Origin: an uncultured delta proteobacterium
GTDB lineage: Bacteria > Desulfobacterota > Desulfobulbia > Desulfobulbales > Desulfocapsaceae
DNA: 48,215 nt
Reading direction: 5' to 3'
Assembly (NCBI GenBank): GCA_903875445.1
Contig: CAIQWD010000038.1
Coordinates: 1-48,215 of the forward strand
Shown here: in pieces, positions 26,032 through 35,187 of the stretch
Numbering within the stretch: the stretch's first letter is position 1
Layout: each line of letters opens with the position of its first letter
Made by a program: the position numbers and the translations under genes
Notes under the pieces: generated by a model
What the model was told of the DNA's origin: nothing
Seen by the model: only the letters and a program-made list of their open reading frames with translations
Database searches by the model: none

Positions 26032-27225
26032 ATGTCGAAGAAAGTTGCCCAAAGCGAAAGCAAGGAACCACGGCCCAATCTATTGAACGATCCCCGTGTG
26101 CGGGGGTGGTTGGCACAGGTATTGGTTTTGGCACTCCTCCTTGGTGTAGCTGCCTACGGTCTCTACAATATCGCCCACAACCTCAACAAAGCAGGCATCA
26201 CCACCGGCTTCTCCTTTCTCAATCAACCTTCCGGCTTCGATATCAGCCAAACACTGATTCCCTATAACAGCAGAAACACCTATGCCGATGCCTTCCTCGT
26301 CGGACTTCTCAACACCTTGCTGGTCTCCCTTCTGGGAATCATCTTCTCGACCATTCTCGGTTTTTTCCTCGGCATTATCAGGCTTTCTCCCAACTGGTTA
26401 ATCTCGAAGATGGCCGAAGTATATACCGAAGTGATCCGCAACATTCCCCTTCTGCTGCAGATTCTCTTCTGGTACCTGGCCATCCTCGCCCCCCTGCCGG
26501 GGCCGCGCCAGGCCATGCACCTCGGCGACACCCTCTTCCTCTGCAATCGTGGCCTACAGATTCCCAAACCGCTTCTCGAATCCGGATTCCTAGCGACACC
26601 ACTCGCTTTTCTTGCGGCAATAATCCTCTCCATCTGCCTTATAGAGTGGAGCAAGAGAAGGCTGCTCAGGACGGGACGCCACTTCCCCGATTACTCGGTC
26701 GCTGCTGCCCTTCTCGTCGGTATGCCTCTTGCCGCCATGGTTCTGACCGGATTTCCCCTGCATTGGGAACGTCCTGTTCTCAGCGGCTTCAATTTTCTCG
26801 GCGGCATTACCGTGTTACCGGAGCTGATCGCCCTTTGGCTATCGCTCACCCTGTATTCGGCAACCTTTATCGGCGAGTATGTGCGTTCCGGGATCATGGC
26901 GGTGGACAAGGGCCAGAGGGAAGCCGCCTATGCTTTGGGACATAGGCCGTGGATGACCTATCGACTGATCATCATCCCCCAGGCAATGCGGGTCGTCACG
27001 CCGCCTTTGATCAGTCAATACCTGACCTTGGTTAAGAATTCCTCCCTGGCGGTAGTCATCGGCTATCCCGATCTGATCCATGTTTTTGCCGGCACGGCGC
27101 TCAACCAGTCGGGACAGGCCGTCGAGATCATCAGCATCACCATGGCGGTATATCTCGGCATAAGTCTTGCCATCTCTTTGCTTATGAACTGGTATAATAA
27201 AAAATTTGCTCTTCGGGGAGTGTAG
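26032..27225 (+). CDS. aapQ: General L-amino acid ABC transporter, permease AapQ
   Basis: 397 residues, usual AapQ length. The N-terminal span is VLALLLGVAAYGLYNIAHNL. The HisM-type permease core is divided by a hydrophilic insert. GFDISQTLIPYNSRNTYADAFLVGLLNTLLVS and the EAA loop (AAYALGHRPWMTYRLIIIPQAMRVVTPPL) identify it. The EAA segment contacts the AapP ATPase. ATG at 26032 has AGGCGGGG upstream. The stop is six bases before the aapM start. Confidence 0.94.
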   Translation: MSKKVAQSESKEPRPNLLNDPRVRGWLAQVLVLALLLGVAAYGLYNIAHNLNKAGITTGFSFLNQPSGFDISQTLIPYNSRNTYADAFLVGLLNTLLVSLLGIIFSTILGFFLGIIRLSPNWLISKMAEVYTEVIRNIPLLLQILFWYLAILAPLPGPRQAMHLGDTLFLCNRGLQIPKPLLESGFLATPLAFLAAIILSICLIEWSKRRLLRTGRHFPDYSVAAALLVGMPLAAMVLTGFPLHWERPVLSGFNFLGGITVLPELIALWLSLTLYSATFIGEYVRSGIMAVDKGQREAAYALGHRPWMTYRLIIIPQAMRVVTPPLISQYLTLVKNSSLAVVIGYPDLIHVFAGTALNQSGQAVEIISITMAVYLGISLAISLLMNWYNKKFALRGV

Positions 27226-27231
27226 GGATTG

Positions 27232-28671
27232 ATGATGCTTGCAAAATGGCGACCGAAACCATCTCTCCCGTCGCCCAACGTCGGACCGGGACTTACAGGA
27301 TGGTTCAGGAAAAACCTGTTCTCAACTCCCGGGAACGCCTTACTGACCCTCGTGTGCGCCGCCATCCTGCTCGTGACGGTGCCGCCGCTGCTCCGCTGGG
27401 GCCTCTTGAACGCCACTTGGCTGGGTGACTCGCGCGGGGTATGCGACGCTGCCTCGCAAGGAGGTTCGTCTGGGGCCTGCTGGGTTTTCATTAAAGTCCG
27501 GATGGGGGTCTTTATGTACGGCTTTTATCCGCTGGCTGAACGGTGGCGGGTGAACTTCGCTGTTCTTGTCCTCGCAAGCGCCCTTCTGCCCATTTTTGCC
27601 CCCAATTTGTTGCATAAGACCAGGAGACAAATACTGTTATCCATAGCTGCAACGCTCACCGTATTTTGTTTATTCGGCTGGGTTCCCGCTGTTTTTATAG
27701 CTTTTTACCTCTTTGCCCCCTTTGCTCTCGAACGACTCTTCCAAGGCAAACCGTTTCTCGAACTGTTCGGCAGCCAGGCACTTGCCGTAGCCATCGGCAT
27801 AGCCTTAGCTGTTGTCGGCGGGGGGCTGGTTTATTATGCTGTTCTTCTTGGCGTCGATGCTAAGGCGGCTGGAGCAATTGGCCTTATCGCTCTGGTGCTC
27901 ATGCTTTTTTTGCTCTTTGTCAGTCGACTCACTACGACCGGTTGGCGCTGGGTGCTCCTCTTTACTGTTTATCCGCTCTTTGCCTTTTTCATGCTGGTCG
28001 GCGACGTTTTCGGTCTGCCGCTGGTCGAAACCCATTTCTGGGGCGGTCTCTTCCTCACCCTGGCTGTCGCTGTAACCGGGATGGCTACGGCACTGCCCAT
28101 CGGCATCGTTCTCGCTCTCGGCAGACGTTCGACCCTGCCGGTTATAAAGACGCTCTCCGTCACCTTTATTGAATTTGTCCGGGGAGTGCCCCTGGTCAGT
28201 GTCCTTTTTATGGCCTCGGTGATGTTTCCCCTGTTTTTGCCGGAGAATGTAACTTTCGATAAACTCTTGCGGGCGCTGGTTGGTATCGCCTTTTTTTACG
28301 CGGCCTATATGGCGGAGGTGATACGGGGAGGCTTGCAGGCGATTCCCAAGGGTCAGTTTGAAGCGGCAATGGCCCTCGGCTGGCCCTACTGGAAGATGAT
28401 GGGGCTGATCATCATTCCCCAGACCGTACGTCTAGTTATTCCGGGTTTGGCCAACAATTTTCTTTCCCTGCTGAAAGATACTACCCTTGTGGCCGTAATA
28501 GGTCTCCTCGACTTGCTCGGCGTTGCCAAGGCATCCATGGCCGACGTAGAATGGCTCGGCTTTACCAAAGAGGCCTATATCTTTGCCGCCATAGTATTCT
28601 GGATCTTTTGTTTTGCCATATCCCGTTACAGCGTCTTCCTTGAAAAAAACTACCATACCAGCAGGCAATAA
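27232..28671 (+). CDS. aapM: General L-amino acid ABC transporter, permease AapM
   Basis: 479 residues, longer than rhizobial AapM. The N-terminal half holds AapM-type segments ([20 protein letters not shown]) and an extended set of membrane spans. The C-terminal half is the HisM permease core: [19 protein letters not shown]-like region, then [17 protein letters not shown], then the EAA loop [18 protein letters not shown], and [14 protein letters not shown] at 27232 is chosen (AGGG five bases upstream); 27235 is also possible. It forms the inner-membrane channel with AapQ. Confidence 0.92.
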   Translation: MMLAKWRPKPSLPSPNVGPGLTGWFRKNLFSTPGNALLTLVCAAILLVTVPPLLRWGLLNATWLGDSRGVCDAASQGGSSGACWVFIKVRMGVFMYGFYPLAERWRVNFAVLVLASALLPIFAPNLLHKTRRQILLSIAATLTVFCLFGWVPAVFIAFYLFAPFALERLFQGKPFLELFGSQALAVAIGIALAVVGGGLVYYAVLLGVDAKAAGAIGLIALVLMLFLLFVSRLTTTGWRWVLLFTVYPLFAFFMLVGDVFGLPLVETHFWGGLFLTLAVAVTGMATALPIGIVLALGRRSTLPVIKTLSVTFIEFVRGVPLVSVLFMASVMFPLFLPENVTFDKLLRALVGIAFFYAAYMAEVIRGGLQAIPKGQFEAAMALGWPYWKMMGLIIIPQTVRLVIPGLANNFLSLLKDTTLVAVIGLLDLLGVAKASMADVEWLGFTKEAYIFAAIVFWIFCFAISRYSVFLEKNYHTSRQ

Positions 28672-28697
28672 GCCGGAGCGATAAAAGGATTGTCATT

Positions 28698-29468
28698 ATG
28701 CTACCAAGCGTAACACCCGAGAAAGAAACACGAGAACCGGTCATTACCATCTCCGGTTTAAACAAGTGGTTCGATACTTTTCATGTTCTCAAAGACATCA
28801 ATCTTCAGGTCGGACGAGGCGAAAAACTGGTTATCTGTGGCCCTTCAGGCTCAGGAAAGTCAACGCTCATCCGCTGTATCAACCGTCTCGAGGTTCACCA
28901 ACGAGGGACAATAATCGTCGACGGCATCGAACTCACCAACGACGTCAAACGGATCGACAAAATACGCCGGGAAACAGGAATGCTTTTCCAGAACTTCAAC
29001 CTTTTCCCGCACATGACGGTTCTTGAGAACCTGACTCTCTCGCCTATCTGGATCCGTAAGATGCCGCTCAAGAAGGCTCGGGAGTTAGCCTACCATTATC
29101 TGGAACGGGTGCGCATTCCTGATTTGGCCAATAAGTATCCGGGGCAATGTTCCGGGGGACAGCAACAGCGGATAGCCATTGCCCGATGCCTGTGCATGAG
29201 CCCGAAGATCATGCTGTTCGACGAACCGACCTCGGCTCTTGATCCGGAAATGATCAAAGAAGTGCTCGATGTCATGGTCGATCTGGCCGGTTCCGGCATG
29301 ACCATGGTCTGTGTCACCCACGAAATGGGTTTTGCCAGGACGGTCGCCGACCGTGTTGTTTTCATGGATGCGGGGGAGATAGTTGAGGAGAACGATCCGG
29401 AGACTTTTTTCAACCATCCGCAATTCGACAGAACAGCCCTCTTCCTCAGCCAGATCCTCAATCACTGA
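28698..29468 (+). CDS. aapP: General L-amino acid ABC transporter, ATPase AapP
   Basis: 256 residues of a GlnQ/AapP-type ATPase. Walker [15 protein letters not shown]-loop [15 protein letters not shown], signature [13 protein letters not shown], Walker [16 protein letters not shown]-loop VTHEMGFAR. The ending ([17 protein letters not shown]) is characteristic of the polar amino-acid branch. SD AAAAGGA. Fourth and last component of the importer. Confidence 0.95.
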   Translation: MLPSVTPEKETREPVITISGLNKWFDTFHVLKDINLQVGRGEKLVICGPSGSGKSTLIRCINRLEVHQRGTIIVDGIELTNDVKRIDKIRRETGMLFQNFNLFPHMTVLENLTLSPIWIRKMPLKKARELAYHYLERVRIPDLANKYPGQCSGGQQQRIAIARCLCMSPKIMLFDEPTSALDPEMIKEVLDVMVDLAGSGMTMVCVTHEMGFARTVADRVVFMDAGEIVEENDPETFFNHPQFDRTALFLSQILNH

Positions 29469-29536
29469 CCTTGCCAGGTTGATGCATACAGGTACGAACT
29501 TACTCTCTTGTCGCAAATAATCTCTTTCGATTTATC

Positions 29537-30922
29537 ATGAAAAGCGCTTTTACTCTTCACGACACCCTGGCCGGACGATTGGCTGATTACAGCATCCGGC
29601 TCGATCTCGATTCCCTTCCCGACTCCGTTGCCGACCACGCCAAATACTTATTTCTCGATCTCCTCGGTGCCGCCCTGGCAGGGGTCGATACCCCTGAGGC
29701 GATAGCCGCAGGCAAGGCTGTCGCTCTTATGTCGCCCGGTGGCGGCCCTTGCACCCTGTGGGGAACGGACAGCACCGCAGCACCCACAGGTGCGGCACTT
29801 CATAACGGCATTATCGCCCATGCCCGGGAATTAGACGATTTCGGTGGAGTCGATCACACCGGCGCAGTCGTTGTACCGGCGCTTTTGGCGGTGGCTGAGG
29901 CCTTTCCCACCCTCTCCGGCCGACAGCTCCTGGAAGCGATGATCGTCGGCTACGAGGTGGGGCGCAGGGTTTTGGATAGCGCCGGCGGATATCGCCCGCA
30001 CAACCACGCCGACGGTTTTCACTCAACCGGCACCTGCGGCAGTTTCGCGGCGGCCGCCGCAGTTGCCAAGGCCATGAGGCTGGATTTCAAGCAGACTGCA
30101 TGGGCTTTGGGCCTGGCCGGCAGTTTTACCGGCGGCACCTGGGCCTTCACCATGGACGGCGCCATGAGCAAGCGTTTCAACGTCGGCCGAGCGTCCGAGA
30201 CAGGTGTAGTCGCCGCCTGCCTGGCTCGTTCCGGGTTCAGCGGCCCGACTCATATCTTCGAGGCCGAGTGGGGAGGTTTTCTTAAGACCTATGTCCGGGC
30301 CGAGCCCAACCCAGAGGCCCTCATCTGTGAACGCGAACCCGGATACGGTATCCTCCGCAGCGGTATCAAACCCTATGCGGCTTGCCGTGATATCCACAGC
30401 AGCCTCGATGTGGTTTTAGCAGCGCGGCAACTCCATCGGTTAACACCTGAGAATATCGCGACCATTGAAGTTCGGTGTATTCCCGAGATGATGCAGATGA
30501 TTGGTAAAACCAATTATCCAGCAACGAGAATTGATGCCCAGCTGAGCTTACCCTATAGTATTGCGGTGGCTTTGATTTCCGGAGAGGCCTTCCTCAAGGA
30601 ATACGAAGCACCCCTGTTGCATGACCCCAAGGTGAAAAGGCTTGCGACCCTGGTGCAATTGATCGAGAGCCCGGACTTGCCCTTCGACTCCGAGCCGTAT
30701 CTCACAATCAAAACCACCGATGGCAGAGTAATCGGGGGCCATGTGGATTACGCCAGCGGGGCTCCGCAGAATCCATTATCGCAGGAGAAAATCGTTCAAA
30801 AATTTGAGATCTTAGCCGAGAGGGTACTGCCGGTTGCCAGGGTCGAGGCGATTCGGGACAAGGTGCTTGCTCTAGCGACTCTTGCCGATATCCGCGAAAT
30901 CACCGCCTGCCTGCGTCTGTAA
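29537..30922 (+). CDS. MmgE/PrpD family protein
   Basis: 461 residues, normal length for MmgE/PrpD (2-methylcitrate dehydratase, cis-aconitate decarboxylase and iminodisuccinate epimerase-type enzymes). Family segments: LDLLGAALAGVDTPEA near residue 40, LHNGIIAHARELDDF near 95, RRVLDSAGGYRPHNHADGFHSTGT near 145, then FKPYAACRDIHSS-type sequence (IKPYAACRDIHSSLD) near 280. It lies 68 bases after aapP with the same orientation and is probably in the same operon, suggesting catabolism of an imported amino or dicarboxylic acid. The substrate is not established. No ribosome site is obvious before the ATG. Confidence 0.85.
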   Translation: MKSAFTLHDTLAGRLADYSIRLDLDSLPDSVADHAKYLFLDLLGAALAGVDTPEAIAAGKAVALMSPGGGPCTLWGTDSTAAPTGAALHNGIIAHARELDDFGGVDHTGAVVVPALLAVAEAFPTLSGRQLLEAMIVGYEVGRRVLDSAGGYRPHNHADGFHSTGTCGSFAAAAAVAKAMRLDFKQTAWALGLAGSFTGGTWAFTMDGAMSKRFNVGRASETGVVAACLARSGFSGPTHIFEAEWGGFLKTYVRAEPNPEALICEREPGYGILRSGIKPYAACRDIHSSLDVVLAARQLHRLTPENIATIEVRCIPEMMQMIGKTNYPATRIDAQLSLPYSIAVALISGEAFLKEYEAPLLHDPKVKRLATLVQLIESPDLPFDSEPYLTIKTTDGRVIGGHVDYASGAPQNPLSQEKIVQKFEILAERVLPVARVEAIRDKVLALATLADIREITACLRL

Positions 30923-30932
30923 AGTCTGCTGC

Positions 30933-33900
30933 TCATGCATCGAGCATCTCCCTGACAAGTGCGGCAAGCTGTTTTCTGGCCAGGGGTTTGAACGCGAAAC
31001 CTTTAATTCCGCAGGCTCTGGCATTTTCCTCCGAGATGAGACTGCTGTATCCCGTACAGAGGATAATCGGCATGCCGGGCCGTATCTGCAGGATTCGTCG
31101 GGCCAGCTCGCTGCCGGTTATGCCCGGCATGGTCTGATCGGTAATCACCAGATCGAACTCTTCCGGTTGCTTTTCAAAGGCAGCCAAGGCCTCTATGCTG
31201 TTTGTCTTGACAGTCACATGATACCCGAGGCGTTCGAGCATGCTCTTGCCCATATCGGCAATAATCCTTTCGTCATCAATAAAGAGGATACGTTCGCTGC
31301 CGAACTGAATCTGCTCTGCCTGGGTTTGTTCGGGCAAGGCATCACCCTCGATAACCGGCAAGTGCACATGGAAGACTGTCCCTTCTCCGGGCCGGCTGTG
31401 GCAGGAGATGAGGCCACCGGAGCCCGTCACTATGCCATGGATGATGGCCAGACCCATACCTGTTCCTTTGCCGATCTCCTTGGTAGTGAAATAGGGTTCA
31501 AAGATCCTCTCCCGTATCTCCGGCGGTATTCCTGTGCCGGTGTCGGCAATTGACAACCGCAGAAAATCTCCCTGTTGCACATGCAGTTCATTGGCGAAAT
31601 CTTCCGAAGTGGGGTTTGCCTTTTTCAAGGAAATGGAGAGGGTCCCGCCGGTTTTTTCCATGGCATGATAGGCATTAGTGCAAAGATTCATCAAAATCTG
31701 ATGGATCTGGGTTGGATCGGCCATGACGAACCCGGCTTTTGCATCAATATCCAACTGGATGTCGATGGTCGTAGGCAGGAAGGAACGCAGCAATTTTATC
31801 GTATCCCTGATGATGGTTGCCGGTTGCACGAGCACTCGCTCAGTCTTGTCCTGGCGGCTGAAGGTGAGTATCTGTTTGACCAACTCTTTTGCCCTGTGAC
31901 TGGCCTTGATCACCTGGCCGATATCTTTTTTTAACAGTGATTCCGCCGGGGATTTCTCGTAGGCCATTTCGGCATAGCCGAGAATTACCGCCAGAATATT
32001 GTTAAAATCATGGGCTATGCCGCCAGCCAAGGTGCCGATGGTCTCCATCTTCTGAGCCTGTTGCAGTTGCGCCTGCATATTCTTCCGTTCTTCTTCGGCC
32101 TGTTTTCTCTCGGTGATATCGCTGAGCGTCCCGACCATCCGCAGAACCTTGCCATCCGTATCCTTTTCAACTGCTCTCCCGCGTATTGATACCCACTTCC
32201 ATTTCCCTGATTTCATTTTCATTTTCAGATCGAGAGCAAAGCCTTTGCCAAAGGCAAAACTCTGCCGTAAACTATCTTCCGCCCTGCCGATATCATCCGG
32301 ATGCACGAGATTCCGCCACGAATCATAAGAGGCGGAAAACTCGCCATTACTATAACCCAGGATTCTATAATAGACGGAGCTGAAGGTCGCCTTGCCGCTC
32401 GGGATATGCCAGTCCCAAAGGCCTGTTTCCAAGACGGAGAGCGTTGCCGCATACCGGGCTTCACTTTCCCGCAATGCCTCCTCGGCTCGTTTACGCATCA
32501 ATGCCGCGCCGATGTGCGATGCAATTCCCTCCAGCAGTTCAATGGTCTTTACGGTGAAACAGTCCTTGCGCCGGCCATTGAGCTGGAGCAGACCAACAAT
32601 GCTGCTCTGATTGCGGATGGGCACCAAGGCAATGGACAAATAGCCCAGGTGGATGCAATAGTTGCGCGGGTTAAGTCGCAGATCTTCTTCGGGTGGGGTA
32701 TCCAGCAGCTGCGAAGAATCGTTGATCCAAAAACTTCCTCCCGCGGTGAAAAGTTCATTGGAGGAGTCTCTCTTTCCGGAAATAACCCAACCGCAGGCAC
32801 CTTCCAGCGGCAAATTACCATCTTTACTCCGGCATGCTCCGCTCTCTACACAACAATCGAGGAGCGAATTTTCCGCCTGCAGAAAATCCGTTGAAAAACC
32901 TTCCTGGGCCAAATACGGAAAATCCTCCCCATCTTGGAGACGAATACCCACCGCATCCAATCCGGTGCTCATCTTCATTACCGCAAGCAGACGCTGGGCA
33001 GCACCCAGAATACTCCCCGGTTCGTTGAGTATCTGCAGGATTTCCCTGCTCATTTCTCCATAGGTATTGGCCAGCTTACGTTCGGAGATATCGCGAATAC
33101 TTTCGATCGCCCCGATAATATTGCCGTTGTCATCGTAAAGGGGTGCCGCCTTAGTGAAAATCCATGCACCCCTATTGTCGTAAAGGGCGCTGCCGAACAC
33201 CTCGGCGGTGAGGATGTTGCCGGTACGAACAATGTGCGGATAGCTGGAAGCAACGTCCTCGGCCTTCTCAAAGATCAAGTCCAATAATCCCATTTGTGCC
33301 TCGCCGTAAAACGGCACCATATAAGCATGGTCACCTTTGCCGATCATCTCCGCCGCCGGAATGCCGGTCATCTCCTCAATGGCTTTGTTCCAGATGATAA
33401 CGCGGTGTTCTTTATCGATGGCCAGGGTGGCATTGGGCAGAAATTCGATGATGTTCGACAGCTGCTTGCGGTTTGCCCGCAGGGCCTCGTCCCTTTGCAC
33501 CAGGGTGCCCAGGAGGCGATTGAACCCACCGATCAATTCACCGATTTCGTCCTGATTGGTGATGGGTAAAGGATGTGAGGGGAGGTTGGAGTCCGCCTGG
33601 GTGGCCAGTATTTTCACGGTAGCAAGCATCGGCGCCAGTTGACGACGCAACATCCACCAGGTGAGTCCACCGGCCACAAGGGTCATGAAGATTGTCATCA
33701 GCAGCATACGTCGCTGCATCTCACGAATTGGGCCGAAGGCCTCTACTGTTGGAATTCTCACAACAATAACCCAACCTGCGGCAGGAATTCCTTTTGCCGA
33801 GGACAACATCTCAACTCCCTGAGAATCGGCGATAATACCGGAGCCCTCGAAGCCCTGCATGTACCGATCCAACAACGGGTTACTGCCGGAAGCAGGAAGC

Positions 33901-34583
33901 GACTGCATGATAAGACTCTTATCGGTACCGGTTATGAACAACCGATGTTGCGGGGCGATAAGAAGAAAGCCGCCGGTTTTGCCATAGTTGTTTTGTGCCA
34001 TTCTTTCGAGAAAATTAGGCTTGCTCAGGTCGGTTATTCCAATGAGGGCACCGATTACCTTGCCGTCGGTCGCACGAATGGGTGTTGCCGTAGCAAAAAG
34101 CGGCGCCTTCGTCTTCTTGCCTGTGACCGGTCTACTGATCGTCGTTTTTCCTTCTTTGAGCGCGGCGATCATATAATCTCTATCCATGTAATTGACGCCG
34201 ATACGTTCCGCCGAGATAGGAACATCGGCGATTGCCACACCATCGATTCCGGTGAGGAAGGTGCCGGCGTTAAAAAGACTCTGAAAGACCGTGCGCTGTT
34301 CCAGAAGTGTCTGCAAGGTAGCCGTATTGTCCTGCATACTCGGGCTCAGGTAGGCGGCAATATTTTCCAGGGACTGTAAGCGGTTTTCCAGCTCTTCATT
34401 GATTTCTTCGCCGACGAAAGAAGCGGTCGAGAACTGCTGATCGCTCAGCATCTGTTGCACATCCTGACGCAACATTTTACTGGCATAAAACGCCAACGAC
34501 CAGATACTGATCAGAAAAATGGACAAGGTAAAGAGCGTCACTCTTGTCTTCAGCGATCTCCACCTAAAAATATTAAAAATCAT
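30933..34583 (-). CDS. Hybrid sensor histidine kinase (dCache-HAMP-PAS-GAF-PAS-HK-REC)
   Basis: 1216 residues. TM1 at about 15-35, a dCache-like periplasmic sensor to about 285 (DVPISAERIGVNYMDRDYM), TM2 at about 290-312, HAMP to about 365. Then PAS (375-500), GAF (515-690), PAS_3 with PAC (705-830), HisKA with GGIAHDFNNILAVILGYAEM, HATPase (NLCTNAYHAM; DTGTGIPPEIRERIFEPYF; GTGMGLAIIHGIV) and a C-terminal receiver with phosphoacceptor Asp1149 (LVITDQTMPG). The GAF region includes a Cys pair (LLDCCVESGACRS). No response regulator is nearby, so it is an orphan kinase. SD AGAGGAAA. The signal is unknown; dCache sensors usually bind small organic molecules. Confidence 0.94.
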   Translation of the reverse strand: MIFNIFRWRSLKTRVTLFTLSIFLISIWSLAFYASKMLRQDVQQMLSDQQFSTASFVGEEINEELENRLQSLENIAAYLSPSMQDNTATLQTLLEQRTVFQSLFNAGTFLTGIDGVAIADVPISAERIGVNYMDRDYMIAALKEGKTTISRPVTGKKTKAPLFATATPIRATDGKVIGALIGITDLSKPNFLERMAQNNYGKTGGFLLIAPQHRLFITGTDKSLIMQSLPASGSNPLLDRYMQGFEGSGIIADSQGVEMLSSAKGIPAAGWVIVVRIPTVEAFGPIREMQRRMLLMTIFMTLVAGGLTWWMLRRQLAPMLATVKILATQADSNLPSHPLPITNQDEIGELIGGFNRLLGTLVQRDEALRANRKQLSNIIEFLPNATLAIDKEHRVIIWNKAIEEMTGIPAAEMIGKGDHAYMVPFYGEAQMGLLDLIFEKAEDVASSYPHIVRTGNILTAEVFGSALYDNRGAWIFTKAAPLYDDNGNIIGAIESIRDISERKLANTYGEMSREILQILNEPGSILGAAQRLLAVMKMSTGLDAVGIRLQDGEDFPYLAQEGFSTDFLQAENSLLDCCVESGACRSKDGNLPLEGACGWVISGKRDSSNELFTAGGSFWINDSSQLLDTPPEEDLRLNPRNYCIHLGYLSIALVPIRNQSSIVGLLQLNGRRKDCFTVKTIELLEGIASHIGAALMRKRAEEALRESEARYAATLSVLETGLWDWHIPSGKATFSSVYYRILGYSNGEFSASYDSWRNLVHPDDIGRAEDSLRQSFAFGKGFALDLKMKMKSGKWKWVSIRGRAVEKDTDGKVLRMVGTLSDITERKQAEEERKNMQAQLQQAQKMETIGTLAGGIAHDFNNILAVILGYAEMAYEKSPAESLLKKDIGQVIKASHRAKELVKQILTFSRQDKTERVLVQPATIIRDTIKLLRSFLPTTIDIQLDIDAKAGFVMADPTQIHQILMNLCTNAYHAMEKTGGTLSISLKKANPTSEDFANELHVQQGDFLRLSIADTGTGIPPEIRERIFEPYFTTKEIGKGTGMGLAIIHGIVTGSGGLISCHSRPGEGTVFHVHLPVIEGDALPEQTQAEQIQFGSERILFIDDERIIADMGKSMLERLGYHVTVKTNSIEALAAFEKQPEEFDLVITDQTMPGITGSELARRILQIRPGMPIILCTGYSSLISEENARACGIKGFAFKPLARKQLAALVREMLDA

Positions 34584-35187
34584 GGGGGTGTATTTCCTCT
34601 AGAGAAGTTACTGTGAAAAATAATAATATTAATATGTTCCTATCATTTATCAATCGCAATTATCCGGGGTGGCAAATTTACCTCCTAAGCCTCATGAACC
34701 ATCGTCCATGAAAACGGAGAAAGGGCGCAAATCTTCTGTCTCGTATTCCCATATATGGTCTTTCCAAATCGCCATTGAGGTTGTTTATGCAGCGACCGAA
34801 CTACAGTATAGCGAAAGTTGGCTTGAAAGGGTAATTTTGATGCATCGGATCAGATGGCCCTTCGTTGGAGGGAGCTTTTTTAGGAAGCCCGAAGAAAGCA
34901 AGCTCTTATCACCCATCACTTTTCAAGAAGGGCATAATGACGACAAGCAAAGCAAGTACCTTATTGGAAACTACCAACAGATGACACCGCTACGGAAGTG
35001 AGATTGGCGTTGTCTGGGTTGGTTGATTTTGAACAGTTATGGTTCATTTCTTGATGCAGAAGGCAATCTGCAGCAATATGCTTTAACCTGCACCGGAAAT
35101 GCATAACCTAATAAATAACAAGCCGATAATGGCATAGCCACGAACCGGTATCGAGCCTACTGTTGTCGGGAGTAAGGAAAAACAGGA
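34584..35187. other. AT-rich intergenic region before the SbmA-like gene
   Basis: 604 bases that should contain the divergent promoters of the sensor kinase and the ABC gene. A 110-codon plus-strand frame (34669-35001) has no ATG start near a ribosome site and no recognisable motif, so it is not called. Base composition drops here, marking the left edge of the accessory stretch to about 39 kb. No inverted terminal repeats of an insertion sequence were found by eye. Confidence 0.4.

Noticed and set aside
26113-26130. TGGCAC-like sigma-54 promoter
   Set aside because: It lies inside the aapQ coding region and is only a partial match.
34669-35001. 110-codon plus-strand frame before the SbmA-like gene
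   Set aside because: Weak start, no ribosome site, no recognisable family and low-complexity ends; more likely non-coding.
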